Assembly (NCBI GenBank): GCA_046760445.1
Contig: JBHIEE010000002.1
Span: 1-62,058 of the forward strand
DNA length: 62,058 nt
Direction of reading: 5' to 3'
Source of the DNA: JBHIEE01 sp046760445
GTDB taxonomy: Bacteria > Acidobacteriota > Aminicenantia > JdFR-78
The notes below the pieces were generated by a model that saw only the letters and a list, made by a program, of their open reading frames with translations, did not search any database and was not told the DNA's origin. This document shows positions 34,396 through 42,163 of the stretch, piece by piece. The position numbers and the translations under genes were made by a program. Each line of letters starts with the position of its first letter. Positions within the stretch are counted from its first letter, which is position 1.

Positions 34396-35214
34396 ATGAA
34401 AATAAGGTTTTTCTTGTTGAGTGCCTTAATCCTATTAGCCAATTGTTTGCCGGCAAAATATTCCCCAACAATTCGATTTCCTTATACATGGCTTGGAAAC
34501 ATTGACCAGCAAAATTTTGTCGAGCCTTCTGGTATTTGTTTTCATCCCCTTAGGAAAACTCTTTTTGTAGTGAGTGATGAGGGAAAGATTGTTGAGATGG
34601 AGACTGATGGAACGCCTGTTTTTAATTTAAAGATTCCTGGAGATTTGGAAGGAGTAACAGTTAACCCTCAATCAGGGCTTCTATACCTAATAATAGAGGG
34701 AGAGGACATCATCCTTGAGTTTGACCCTGATAAGAAAGAAGTCACCCGAAAATTTCCCGTTAATAGAGAATTCCAAGGCGATCCCAACTTTCTCCAAAAG
34801 CAGGAGAAGGACTATGATAACGGCATTGAATCCATTGCTTTTATCTCGAATGAAAATCATCCTGAAGGAGGAACTTTCTATGTGGGTAATCAAGACGATC
34901 CTCCTTGTATAATGGAAATTCTGGTTCCTCTAAAATCAAGCCAAGCTGAGACTGCGGAAGCTCGGATTACCAGGGTTTTACCCTTCAAAATGGATGACCC
35001 TGCAGCTATGTATTATGATTCTAAAGCAGGACTCTTAAATGTTGTCAGCGATGCAGATAACATCTTGGTGGAGATAACCCTGGAAGGAAAATTAGCCAAA
35101 GAATATGCTTTTCTTGGGGACAATCAGGAAGGACTTGCCAGGGATGAGGAAGGCTATTTGTACATTGCCCAAGATTCAGGGGGAATAATTAAGGTAAAAG
35201 ACCTGAGAAAATAA
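34396..35214 (+). CDS. SdiA-regulated-type beta-propeller lipoprotein
   Basis: A 272-residue lipoprotein with lipobox LLANC (Cys17). The mature part has repeated propeller blades: EPSGICFHPLRKTLFVVSDEGKIVEMETDG, GDLEGVTVNPQSGLLYLIIEG and NQEGLARDEEGYLYIAQDSGG (in outline), as in SdiA-regulated and phytase-like propellers. Some family members hydrolyse phosphate esters, others only bind; the catalytic residues cannot be judged by eye. It faces the opposite way from the exported kinase genes that flank it but shares the theme of exported proteins, and a phosphate-ester role would suit the neighbourhood. AGGAG precedes the ATG. Confidence 0.75.
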   Translation: MKIRFFLLSALILLANCLPAKYSPTIRFPYTWLGNIDQQNFVEPSGICFHPLRKTLFVVSDEGKIVEMETDGTPVFNLKIPGDLEGVTVNPQSGLLYLIIEGEDIILEFDPDKKEVTRKFPVNREFQGDPNFLQKQEKDYDNGIESIAFISNENHPEGGTFYVGNQDDPPCIMEILVPLKSSQAETAEARITRVLPFKMDDPAAMYYDSKAGLLNVVSDADNILVEITLEGKLAKEYAFLGDNQEGLARDEEGYLYIAQDSGGIIKVKDLRK

Positions 35215-35221
35215 AAAAACA

Positions 35222-35395
35222 AAGCTCAAAATCCAAATGTCAAATGAATGATATTGAGATTTATTGAAACTCATTGAGATTCTTTGAGATTTGTTAAGAT
35301 TTTTAATCTTCCTCCTTCCTAGTCTCCCAATCTCCTATTCTCATAGTCTCAGATTTTTCATTTGATATTTGAGTTTTGTCATTTGAAATTTTCAT
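35222..35395. repeat. CCAAATT-type inverted repeat
   Basis: CTCAAAATCCAAATGTCAAATGA at left is partly mirrored by CATTTGATATTTGAGTTTTG at right, with GAGATT-rich DNA in between. The right arm encodes the last residues and stop of the translocase gene, so its C-terminus is repeat-derived. Confidence 0.55.
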
Positions 35396-36800
35396 TGGAT
35401 ATTTTTCTTTTAGCTGATAATTCTTTGTGCTCTCGCATAATAAAAATGCAAAGGATTATCCAAATCACTACAATTGCAACATTGAATTGAGCAACTCTTG
35501 CTATATTTTCTATATTGAAAGCGAGATAAGTTGTACCCAGGAAAACGAGCAAAGCTGATAGTACATCACCTGCGCGCCAAAAAAAAGTGTCTATGGCTGC
35601 TTTGGCTTTATATTTGGCCTCTCTTGAAGTTATGAGGAAAAGGGCATGTCGGGTTGCATTCATAATAGAGTAATCAGTACTATTTTCAAAGGTTTTAACC
35701 CATCTTACTATTATCAAGGTTGCTCCAAAAGCAATAAAGAAATATCCCCCAAGGGCAACTAAGGGGAGGATGAACAGGGCTCCTCTAACTCCAAACCACT
35801 TAAAAATTCGAGACATCAGAAAGAGCTGAATAACCGCGGCAATAAGATTAACAATAAAATAGAAATCTGCATAGAGTTTGCCGATAAGTTCTGGCTTATC
35901 TAAACCTCCTGTTTCACCAATCAGGATGGCTTTGTCGGCATTGTGGATGATTACCTTCCCTAATATGTATTCGCCATTGGTGTTGACGAAATTAAGCAAT
36001 AAAATAAGAAAAGCTATGTAAAGAAGGTATCGACTTTTAAAAACAAAACGAAACCCTCCTCCCTTTTTAAGGGGCTTCTCCTGAACTTTTTTTCTTGATT
36101 CATTCTCAGGACTGACTTTTGCTGCTTTATCCTCAGTTCTTTTTATCTCTCTTTTATGAATAATAAGGGTTAATAAAATGCAAATTCCCAGTATTCCTCC
36201 TGCAACCAGCATCAATTGATAGAGACCCAAGGACCCCACAAGCCAATTATGGATATTAGGCCCCCATAAAGCTCCAAAGTTTGCTCCGAACATAACTATA
36301 GGGAACAAACGTTTCCCTGCTTCATGGGTGTATAGATCGTTAGCAAAGCCCCAGAATTGAGCAATAACCATCAAGTTAAATATACCTATCCAAACAAAAA
36401 AGATTATTCCCATTGTTCCTAACGGAATTCCAATTAAATTTAAAACATAAAAGAGGACTAAGTTGGAAATGAAAAAGAGCGTTACCCAAGTGATTAATAT
36501 TTGCCGGGGGACTTTAGAAGCAATATCACTGAATATTTTAATCACAGGAATAAACAAGATTGCGATAGCGCCACTAAGATAACTTCTAAGTTCAGCTCCC
36601 TTTCCAGCTAAAATTAAGGCTTCCCTTATTGGCTTTAAAATGTAATAAGCGGTAAGAAGGAGAAAAATGTTGAAAGTTAAGAGAAAAGCAGTAGGAGCTT
36701 CACCGGGGTAGACCACTGTAAAAATTCTAAGAATTCTATGAGCAAATCCAGGCGATTTTTCATAAGTTCTCTTCATCCCTTCATTGTTGTAAGCTTTCAT
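35379..36800 (-). CDS. ATP/ADP-translocase-like (NTT/TLC family) membrane transporter
   Basis: A 473-residue polytopic protein with about 12 transmembrane helices and the early sequence of nucleotide transporter/TLC proteins (TAYYILKPIREALILAGKG, then RQILITWVTLFFISNL and GFANDLYTHEAGKRLFPIVMFGANFGALWG in outline). Characterised relatives exchange ATP for ADP or import nucleotides in intracellular bacteria and plastids; many free-living relatives are unstudied and may have other substrates. GGGGG lies six bases before the ATG. The last residues come from a repeat. Its neighbours are exported kinase-like proteins and an exported phosphatase, which makes nucleotide supply to the periplasm an attractive, unproven role. 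Confidence 0.75.
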   Translation of the reverse strand: MKAYNNEGMKRTYEKSPGFAHRILRIFTVVYPGEAPTAFLLTFNIFLLLTAYYILKPIREALILAGKGAELRSYLSGAIAILFIPVIKIFSDIASKVPRQILITWVTLFFISNLVLFYVLNLIGIPLGTMGIIFFVWIGIFNLMVIAQFWGFANDLYTHEAGKRLFPIVMFGANFGALWGPNIHNWLVGSLGLYQLMLVAGGILGICILLTLIIHKREIKRTEDKAAKVSPENESRKKVQEKPLKKGGGFRFVFKSRYLLYIAFLILLLNFVNTNGEYILGKVIIHNADKAILIGETGGLDKPELIGKLYADFYFIVNLIAAVIQLFLMSRIFKWFGVRGALFILPLVALGGYFFIAFGATLIIVRWVKTFENSTDYSIMNATRHALFLITSREAKYKAKAAIDTFFWRAGDVLSALLVFLGTTYLAFNIENIARVAQFNVAIVVIWIILCIFIMREHKELSAKRKISNENFK

Positions 36801-36931
36801 TGAATCCCCCTTTCATACTTTCCCCAATGGATTTTTCATGAAAATTATTCTTGAATTAAATAAAACACCCTTTCCTATAAAAAGTCAAAATAAATTCTGC
36901 TATTTTTAAATATTATTGACCGAGAAAATTT

Positions 36932-37732
36932 TTAGGAGAAGAGGACGGATTCTTCTCCTTTTTCTTCTATTAATTGTTGAATCTTCTCTATGATAATATT
37001 TTTTCGTTCCAGTAATGCTTCAATTTCCTCGTCATTTAGATAGGGCTTTAGCTTGGCTCTAACGATTTTGCTGTCCAATTTCAGAAAGTTTTGATAAAGC
37101 TTCTTCGAACAACGGGTGATTTCGCAACCAGGGATTAATTCTGAGAATGGTGAAAAGGCCCCAGAAAAGTCAACCCTCCATACTTTCCAATCCTCCTTAT
37201 GGATTAAAATATCATCCGTGTCTATGCGCTCGTTGTAAGTTAAATTCTCAAAAATATTTATATCTTCCAGGGTGTTTTCAAAACCCTTAGGGTCAGGTGG
37301 TTCAATATTTCTTCTTTTTCGGTCATTTTCTGTTATGCAGCCTCCGATGAATAGCTGAAGGGATCCTTTTATGCCCTTTATTTCTCTTTCCACAACAGGG
37401 GGAACTCTATTTAAATCAAGGAGTTTATCCAGCTCATAAGCAGCAATTTCATATTTATAACTATCAGGGAGAAACGATGGTCTACGACGATTGATATACT
37501 TGAAGTATCCTCGCCGTGCTATTTTCCCATCATCCAGCTTTATTACCCAAGCTGCCATTCTTCCTCCCCGTGGGTCTATTTCAACAGAAACAATCTTAGC
37601 GGTTCTTAAGTAATTCTCCAGGTCTTTTTGCTTCAAATCTTTTTGATTGGCCATTTGGGATTTACAATTACACCAATTGCCAAAAATGAAGCAGATAAAA
37701 AACATGATGGTCAAAGCTCTCTTATTTTTCAT
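36932..37732 (-). CDS. Exported atypical kinase-like protein 3 (degenerate active site)
   Basis: A 266-residue paralogue. After a signal peptide the family pattern recurs (YLRTAKIVSVEIDPRGG; YKYEIAAYELDKLLDLNRVPPVVER; GSLQLF in outline) and the C-terminal IEALLERKNIIIEKIQ matches the other two. The catalytic loop, however, is NERIDTDDILI and the metal motif RVDFSGAFSP, so the DRHxxN residues are not kept; it may be a pseudokinase or bind a different ligand. The start at 37732 has GGGGGG six bases upstream and overlaps the end of the phosphatase gene by 11 bases, showing translational coupling of phosphatase and this protein. That coupling supports joint function. Confidence 0.65.
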   Translation of the reverse strand: MKNKRALTIMFFICFIFGNWCNCKSQMANQKDLKQKDLENYLRTAKIVSVEIDPRGGRMAAWVIKLDDGKIARRGYFKYINRRRPSFLPDSYKYEIAAYELDKLLDLNRVPPVVEREIKGIKGSLQLFIGGCITENDRKRRNIEPPDPKGFENTLEDINIFENLTYNERIDTDDILIHKEDWKVWRVDFSGAFSPFSELIPGCEITRCSKKLYQNFLKLDSKIVRAKLKPYLNDEEIEALLERKNIIIEKIQQLIEEKGEESVLFS

Positions 37733-38822
37733 CATTAACCCCCCATACCGAGAATTTTCCATTCTCTATAATCAAAGCGCTTAGATTACCACCATAGGCA
37801 TCTGAAATGCCAGTATCAATTATCCAAATCCTTCCTTGAAACCGTCTCATATCCTTCATTGAAACACCTTTGCCCCTTTTTGGTGTATGAGCTATTACCA
37901 TATATTTGGCGTCGAGGTTGGATAAGATTCTACCAATTTCTTTTTTTAAAACATCTTCATCCTTCTGAGCTAACTCCCGATACCAGAGGGGTCCATTGCT
38001 GTCAAAAACAATTTCAGGTTTAAAAGGAATTTTAGGCGGCTGAGAGCGCCTTCCTGCTCTGCGCAGGAAATTTAGTTCCTTGCGCAAGAGATTATTTATA
38101 TCCTCCAGCTTCCATTTAGAAAATTCTTCGCTTATTCCTCCATGGGCAAATACAATATCATTGATTTTAATTACGGCATTGTGTTTAAGAATCCATATTC
38201 CATATTTTTCATTAAAGGTGTTTATATACTTTCTTCGAGCTCCCCCGTCGTTTCTCATTATTTCTCTCCAAAACTCCTCTAAATTGATATTTAAAGAAAT
38301 ATCCGGATCCGTCTCTTTGAGGGCTTTCTGTCCTATTCTTTCTCTAAATTCTTTTTCTCTCTTCTCTCTATATTTATCAGGAAGAAAGGAAACAAATTGG
38401 TCTACAGTAACATAGCCAACATAGTCGAAGGCTATGCCTGTAATATTCATTTCCTCATGGTTACCGATCAACACATGAACTTTGCCCCCTGCCTCTTCAG
38501 CTTCTTTCTCCAATCTTATCAATAGGTCAAAAACTTTCTTTGCATCAGGTCCTCTATCCATGATATCGCCGGTTTGTACTAGATGAGTTTTCCCTCCTGT
38601 CCAATGAAGTTCCTCATTGATTAATTTTATTCCTTTTAAGATTTTTACAAAATTCTTATAATCGCCGTGTATATCTCCTATAGCGACAATTTTTTCAATG
38701 CCGGTCCATACACACTGTATGCTGGCGGCATAGAGATTGGTAAGAAAGGTGAAGATAAAGAAAGTGAAAATTAATTGAGTTTTAATTTTTCTCATTGGGT
38801 TTTTAATGGAGTTGTTCTTCAT
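37722..38822 (-). CDS. Exported PPP-family metallophosphatase (calcineurin-like)
   Basis: A 366-residue protein with an N-terminal hydrophobic segment (about 15-33), probably a signal peptide. All motifs of PPP Ser/Thr phosphatases are present in order: GDIHG 49-53, GDIMDRG 85-91, GNHE 120-123, a histidine in VFAHGG, and a late His in VIAHTP. These form the di-metal centre that removes phosphate from proteins or small molecules. An exported PPP enzyme coupled to an exported kinase-like protein suggests a phosphorylation cycle outside the cytoplasm. It is the first gene of the two-gene unit. A weak AGGA sits eight bases before the ATG. Confidence 0.88.
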   Translation of the reverse strand: MKNNSIKNPMRKIKTQLIFTFFIFTFLTNLYAASIQCVWTGIEKIVAIGDIHGDYKNFVKILKGIKLINEELHWTGGKTHLVQTGDIMDRGPDAKKVFDLLIRLEKEAEEAGGKVHVLIGNHEEMNITGIAFDYVGYVTVDQFVSFLPDKYREKREKEFRERIGQKALKETDPDISLNINLEEFWREIMRNDGGARRKYINTFNEKYGIWILKHNAVIKINDIVFAHGGISEEFSKWKLEDINNLLRKELNFLRRAGRRSQPPKIPFKPEIVFDSNGPLWYRELAQKDEDVLKKEIGRILSNLDAKYMVIAHTPKRGKGVSMKDMRRFQGRIWIIDTGISDAYGGNLSALIIENGKFSVWGVNDEK

Positions 38823-39079
38823 AGTCTTTTCCTATGTTTCCAAGCAATATCTTTTTATTCTTTCCTTCGACTTTAATACTGTTCACTAATATTTATAATA
38901 GAGTAATGATAAGGGATGTCAAGAATTAAAGACATAACTTATCTTGACAAGATGAGTTTTCTAATATATATTTTTGAAGGAAAATACAGAAAATACGCAA
39001 ATCATGAGTTTTTTCGAAATTACAGTCTATCTCTCTTTTTTCAAAAATAAACTTATGCACTGGCTCTTAAATAAGATTT

Positions 39080-39235
39080 TTGAAGAAGAAAGATAAGCAG
39101 GATTTAGATCGAAAAAGACGGAAAAAAAAGAAAATTCCAGGTAATCGAAGAATCGGAAAAGGAGGAGAGGGGGATTATCCTATTGATTCAAACAAAACCA
39201 GAGAAGTAGCCAATAGTAAGATTCTAAAAGAGTAA
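39080..39235 (+). CDS. Possible small basic protein (TTG start)
   Basis: A 51-codon open frame starts at TTG, preceded by a stop nine bases earlier, and ends 8 bp before the STAS gene. The product is strongly basic (KKKDKQDLDRKRRKKKK) and then carries GKGGEGDYPIDS, a plausible protein sequence. There is no good ribosome site. It could be the C-terminal remnant of a longer gene. The remaining DNA between 38823 and 39079 shows no gene. Confidence 0.3.
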   Translation: MKKKDKQDLDRKRRKKKKIPGNRRIGKGGEGDYPIDSNKTREVANSKILKE

Positions 39236-39243
39236 GGGAAGAA

Positions 39244-39591
39244 ATGGTAATAAATACAAGAGAAAAAAACGATATCGTTATTTTTGACATTGAGGGAGAA
39301 ATCAAAAGATCGGAGATAACCGATGTAACTCTACACCAGATCGTTAAAGATCAATTAGATACCGGCAAAAGGAATATACTCTTAAATTTTGAGAAAGTTG
39401 AACTTATTGATAGCTTTGGAGTAGGAGAGATTTTAGCCAGCTACATTTCCACTCACAATTTAGGGGGAAAGCTGAAGCTCGCAAAAATATCAAAAAAACT
39501 TTACCTTGTCTTTCAAGTCACAATGCTTACTAATGTTTTTGAAATATTCGATGATGAGGAAGTGGCATTAAAAAGCTTTTTTAAAGAATAG
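39244..39591 (+). CDS. STAS-domain anti-anti-sigma factor
   Basis: A 115-residue protein of the SpoIIAA/RsbV type. The central ILLNFEKVELIDSFGVGEIL contains the conserved DS-x-GxG region in which the Ser is the phosphorylation site of RsbW-like kinases. Unphosphorylated, it binds the anti-sigma kinase and frees the output protein. The translocase-HEAT gene follows after 33 bp and the PP2C phosphatase gene is next, so STAS and its likely phosphatase share a transcription unit, with the membrane transporter between them. The cognate kinase is probably the RsbW-like protein at 32 kb. Confidence 0.9.
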   Translation: MVINTREKNDIVIFDIEGEIKRSEITDVTLHQIVKDQLDTGKRNILLNFEKVELIDSFGVGEILASYISTHNLGGKLKLAKISKKLYLVFQVTMLTNVFEIFDDEEVALKSFFKE

Positions 39592-39624
39592 TCCACGGTA
39601 CTATCCTTCTTAAAGAGTCATTCT

Positions 39625-42111
39625 ATGGTGAAAAATCGCTTTTATAAAATTTTGTCGCGGATTGTAGAGATCAAACCAGGCGAGGAAATCATATCTATCT
39701 TCCTCTTTTCTTATTTTTTTTTAATCACCGCTCCGTACAACATTATTAAATCCCTTAGGAATGCGAGTTATTTAGACACGCTGGGAGCAAAAGGGCTTCC
39801 CCTTGCTTATTTATTGACAGCCGCTCTAATAGGCTTTGTTGTTGCTTTTCATTCCAAGCTTCAAGTCAAAATTCCAAGACATCTTTTAATAATATCCAGC
39901 CTCATTTTTTTCATTCTCACTTGTTTCCTTTTCTGGTTGCTTTTCCCCTATGGGTGGAGTTGGTTGCCACTCGCTTATTGGATATGGGCGAATATTTTTA
40001 TTGTAGTTCTAGTGACTCAATTCTGGGTTTCAGTTAACGATGCATTCAACCCGAGGGAGGCAAAAAGACTGATTGGCTTCTTTGGCAGTGGAGGAATATT
40101 AGGAGGTATAGTAGGAGGAGAGGTGACAGGTTTTTTAGCTAAGTCTAAGGTATCTTACGATCTTCTACTTGTAGCTTCTGGAATGCTCATCGCCTGTGTT
40201 TTTGTCGTAAATTATATATTTATTTGGCAGGCAAAAAGACAATCTATCACTGATAAAGCAGATAAAAAAGATAAAGAAAGAGGGGGAGAACTGCCTAAAG
40301 TAGGCTTTAAAGATTGCTTCGATACTGTAAGAAAACACTATTATTTAAAGCTCCTGGCAGCAGTAGTCACAACAACATTGATTGTTTCGACTCTTATTGA
40401 TTTTCAGTTTAATAGTGTAGTCGAAAGCACGCTGTCTGTAAGGAATAATCTGACAGCTTTTTTTGGACATTTTAATGCAGGATTGATGGTTCTTCCTTTT
40501 TTTCTTCAACTTTTGATGACGAGCAGCCTTATCAAACGCTATGGCATTCGTTTTACCTTATTGCTTTACCCCATGGTATTGCTCCTTTGTTCTTCGGGAA
40601 TTGCCGCTTTCCCGATTATTTATTTTGCTATACTCATTAAAGGCAGCGATAAAAGCCTCTCTTATTCCCTTAACCAGTCTGTCCGGGAGCTCCTTTATAT
40701 TCCTATTTCACCAGAGCTTAAGTACAAAGCAAAGATATTCATCGATATGTTTCTCAATAGATTTGCCAAAGGCATCGGAGCAGTGATACTTATGATACTT
40801 TTATACTTTCATCTTGGAATCCAATATGTGAGCCTTGCTTCTGCTGTTTTTATTTTTGTGTGGGTTATTCTCAATCTAAAGGTAAGTAAGGAATACATCA
40901 ATACTGTTAAGCAGAAATTAGAGGTGAAGTGGGAGCGGGCGGATAGATTAGTGGCTGAAAAAGTGGATGTTGATTATACAAAATTAGTCTTTGACACCTT
41001 AGAGAGCAAAAATCGAAGTTCAGTCTTGTATGCCATGCATCTCTTCGATTTGATAAAGCAAGATAAACTCACTCCTGAACTAAAAAAGATAATCTCATAT
41101 AAATCTGATGAAATAAGAGCGAGTTCCATGGATTCGCTTCTAGAATTGGATGGAGAGGTTTTAATCCCTGAAATTGATGATGCTTTGGACGATGAAAGCC
41201 TTGATGTCCAGGTTAAGGAAATCATGTCTTTGGATGTTTACCAAGAACTGATGAAAGAGCACATCAATAAAATCGTAAGTGAGGAAAGCAAGGAGGCAGA
41301 GGTTTCCAGAATGGAAGCAGCTAAGGTTCTGGGAATGATGGAGCCAACTTCCCCCCTCATCCATAACCTTAGTAAACTCCTTAGGGATGAATCGCCCGAA
41401 GTGATTAGGTACGCTGTTGAGAGTGCCGGAAAGCTAAAAAGGAGGGAGTTCGTTCCTCTTATCATTCAGCAATTGAGTAAGCCCTCCACCCAGGAAGTCG
41501 CCAGTAAAGCTTTAGTAGAATATGGAGTTAAAATTATAGGGACACTAAAAGATTATTTGGGGGATCCGGAAGAAGATATTCGATTGCGAAAGGCCATCCC
41601 AGACATCTTAGCCCGAATAGGCACCCAAAGAGTAGGAGATTTATTAGCTTTAGAATTAAAAAAGGAAATAAGGGATGTGGAATCTGAAATCATCGAAGCT
41701 ATGTATAAGATGAAATCGAAAAATCCTCAAATTCATTTTCAGGAAAAGATAGTATTGTCTGAAATAATTCTGAAAATAAAAGAAAGTTATTTGATTTTGA
41801 TGGAAATGCATGATTTAAAAGCAGATAAGAAAAAAGCGTTTTCGGCTACAGACTTAGAGAATAATTTAGCTCAACCTCTCAAACATATTTTTGAACTGTT
41901 AAGTCTTATTTATCCCCAAGAAGATGTCATTAAAGCCTATCAAAATATTTGTACTGGAACAAAAAAGGCAATAGACTATTCTATCGAACTTCTTGACAAT
42001 ATGTTAAAGAAAGAGATAAAAGAGGTTCTCCTTCCCTTGATTGATGATATTCCTTTTAAAGATAAGGTTAGGAAATGCAGAAAATTGCTTAAGACTTTGG
42101 AAAAAGTTTAA
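39625..42111 (+). CDS. NTT/TLC-like transporter fused to a HEAT-repeat domain
   Basis: An 828-residue protein. Residues 1-430 are a polytopic membrane domain with the NTT/MFS-like layout (FFLITAPYNIIKSLRNASYL; VTQFWVSVNDAFNPREAKRLIGFFGSGGILGGIVGG in outline). Residues 440-740 form about six helical pairs of HEAT type (LEKIISYKSDEIRASSMDSLLELDGE; RMEAAKVLGMMEPTSPLIHNLSKLLRDESPEVIRYAVESAGKLKRREF in outline), followed by a helical tail. HEAT repeats dock other proteins, here on the cytoplasmic face. The gene sits between STAS and FHA-GAF-PP2C genes, so signalling input to the transporter through the HEAT part is a reasonable guess. Substrate unknown. Confidence 0.75.
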   Translation: MVKNRFYKILSRIVEIKPGEEIISIFLFSYFFLITAPYNIIKSLRNASYLDTLGAKGLPLAYLLTAALIGFVVAFHSKLQVKIPRHLLIISSLIFFILTCFLFWLLFPYGWSWLPLAYWIWANIFIVVLVTQFWVSVNDAFNPREAKRLIGFFGSGGILGGIVGGEVTGFLAKSKVSYDLLLVASGMLIACVFVVNYIFIWQAKRQSITDKADKKDKERGGELPKVGFKDCFDTVRKHYYLKLLAAVVTTTLIVSTLIDFQFNSVVESTLSVRNNLTAFFGHFNAGLMVLPFFLQLLMTSSLIKRYGIRFTLLLYPMVLLLCSSGIAAFPIIYFAILIKGSDKSLSYSLNQSVRELLYIPISPELKYKAKIFIDMFLNRFAKGIGAVILMILLYFHLGIQYVSLASAVFIFVWVILNLKVSKEYINTVKQKLEVKWERADRLVAEKVDVDYTKLVFDTLESKNRSSVLYAMHLFDLIKQDKLTPELKKIISYKSDEIRASSMDSLLELDGEVLIPEIDDALDDESLDVQVKEIMSLDVYQELMKEHINKIVSEESKEAEVSRMEAAKVLGMMEPTSPLIHNLSKLLRDESPEVIRYAVESAGKLKRREFVPLIIQQLSKPSTQEVASKALVEYGVKIIGTLKDYLGDPEEDIRLRKAIPDILARIGTQRVGDLLALELKKEIRDVESEIIEAMYKMKSKNPQIHFQEKIVLSEIILKIKESYLILMEMHDLKADKKKAFSATDLENNLAQPLKHIFELLSLIYPQEDVIKAYQNICTGTKKAIDYSIELLDNMLKKEIKEVLLPLIDDIPFKDKVRKCRKLLKTLEKV

Positions 42112-42163
42112 AAAATATCCTTGAAATATAGTTCTCTTTCGATTAAAATTAAAAAAAATATAA

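Noticed and set aside
38080..38415. 111-codon plus-strand frame inside the metallophosphatase gene
   Set aside because: The opposite strand carries all PPP motifs; this frame is only their complement.
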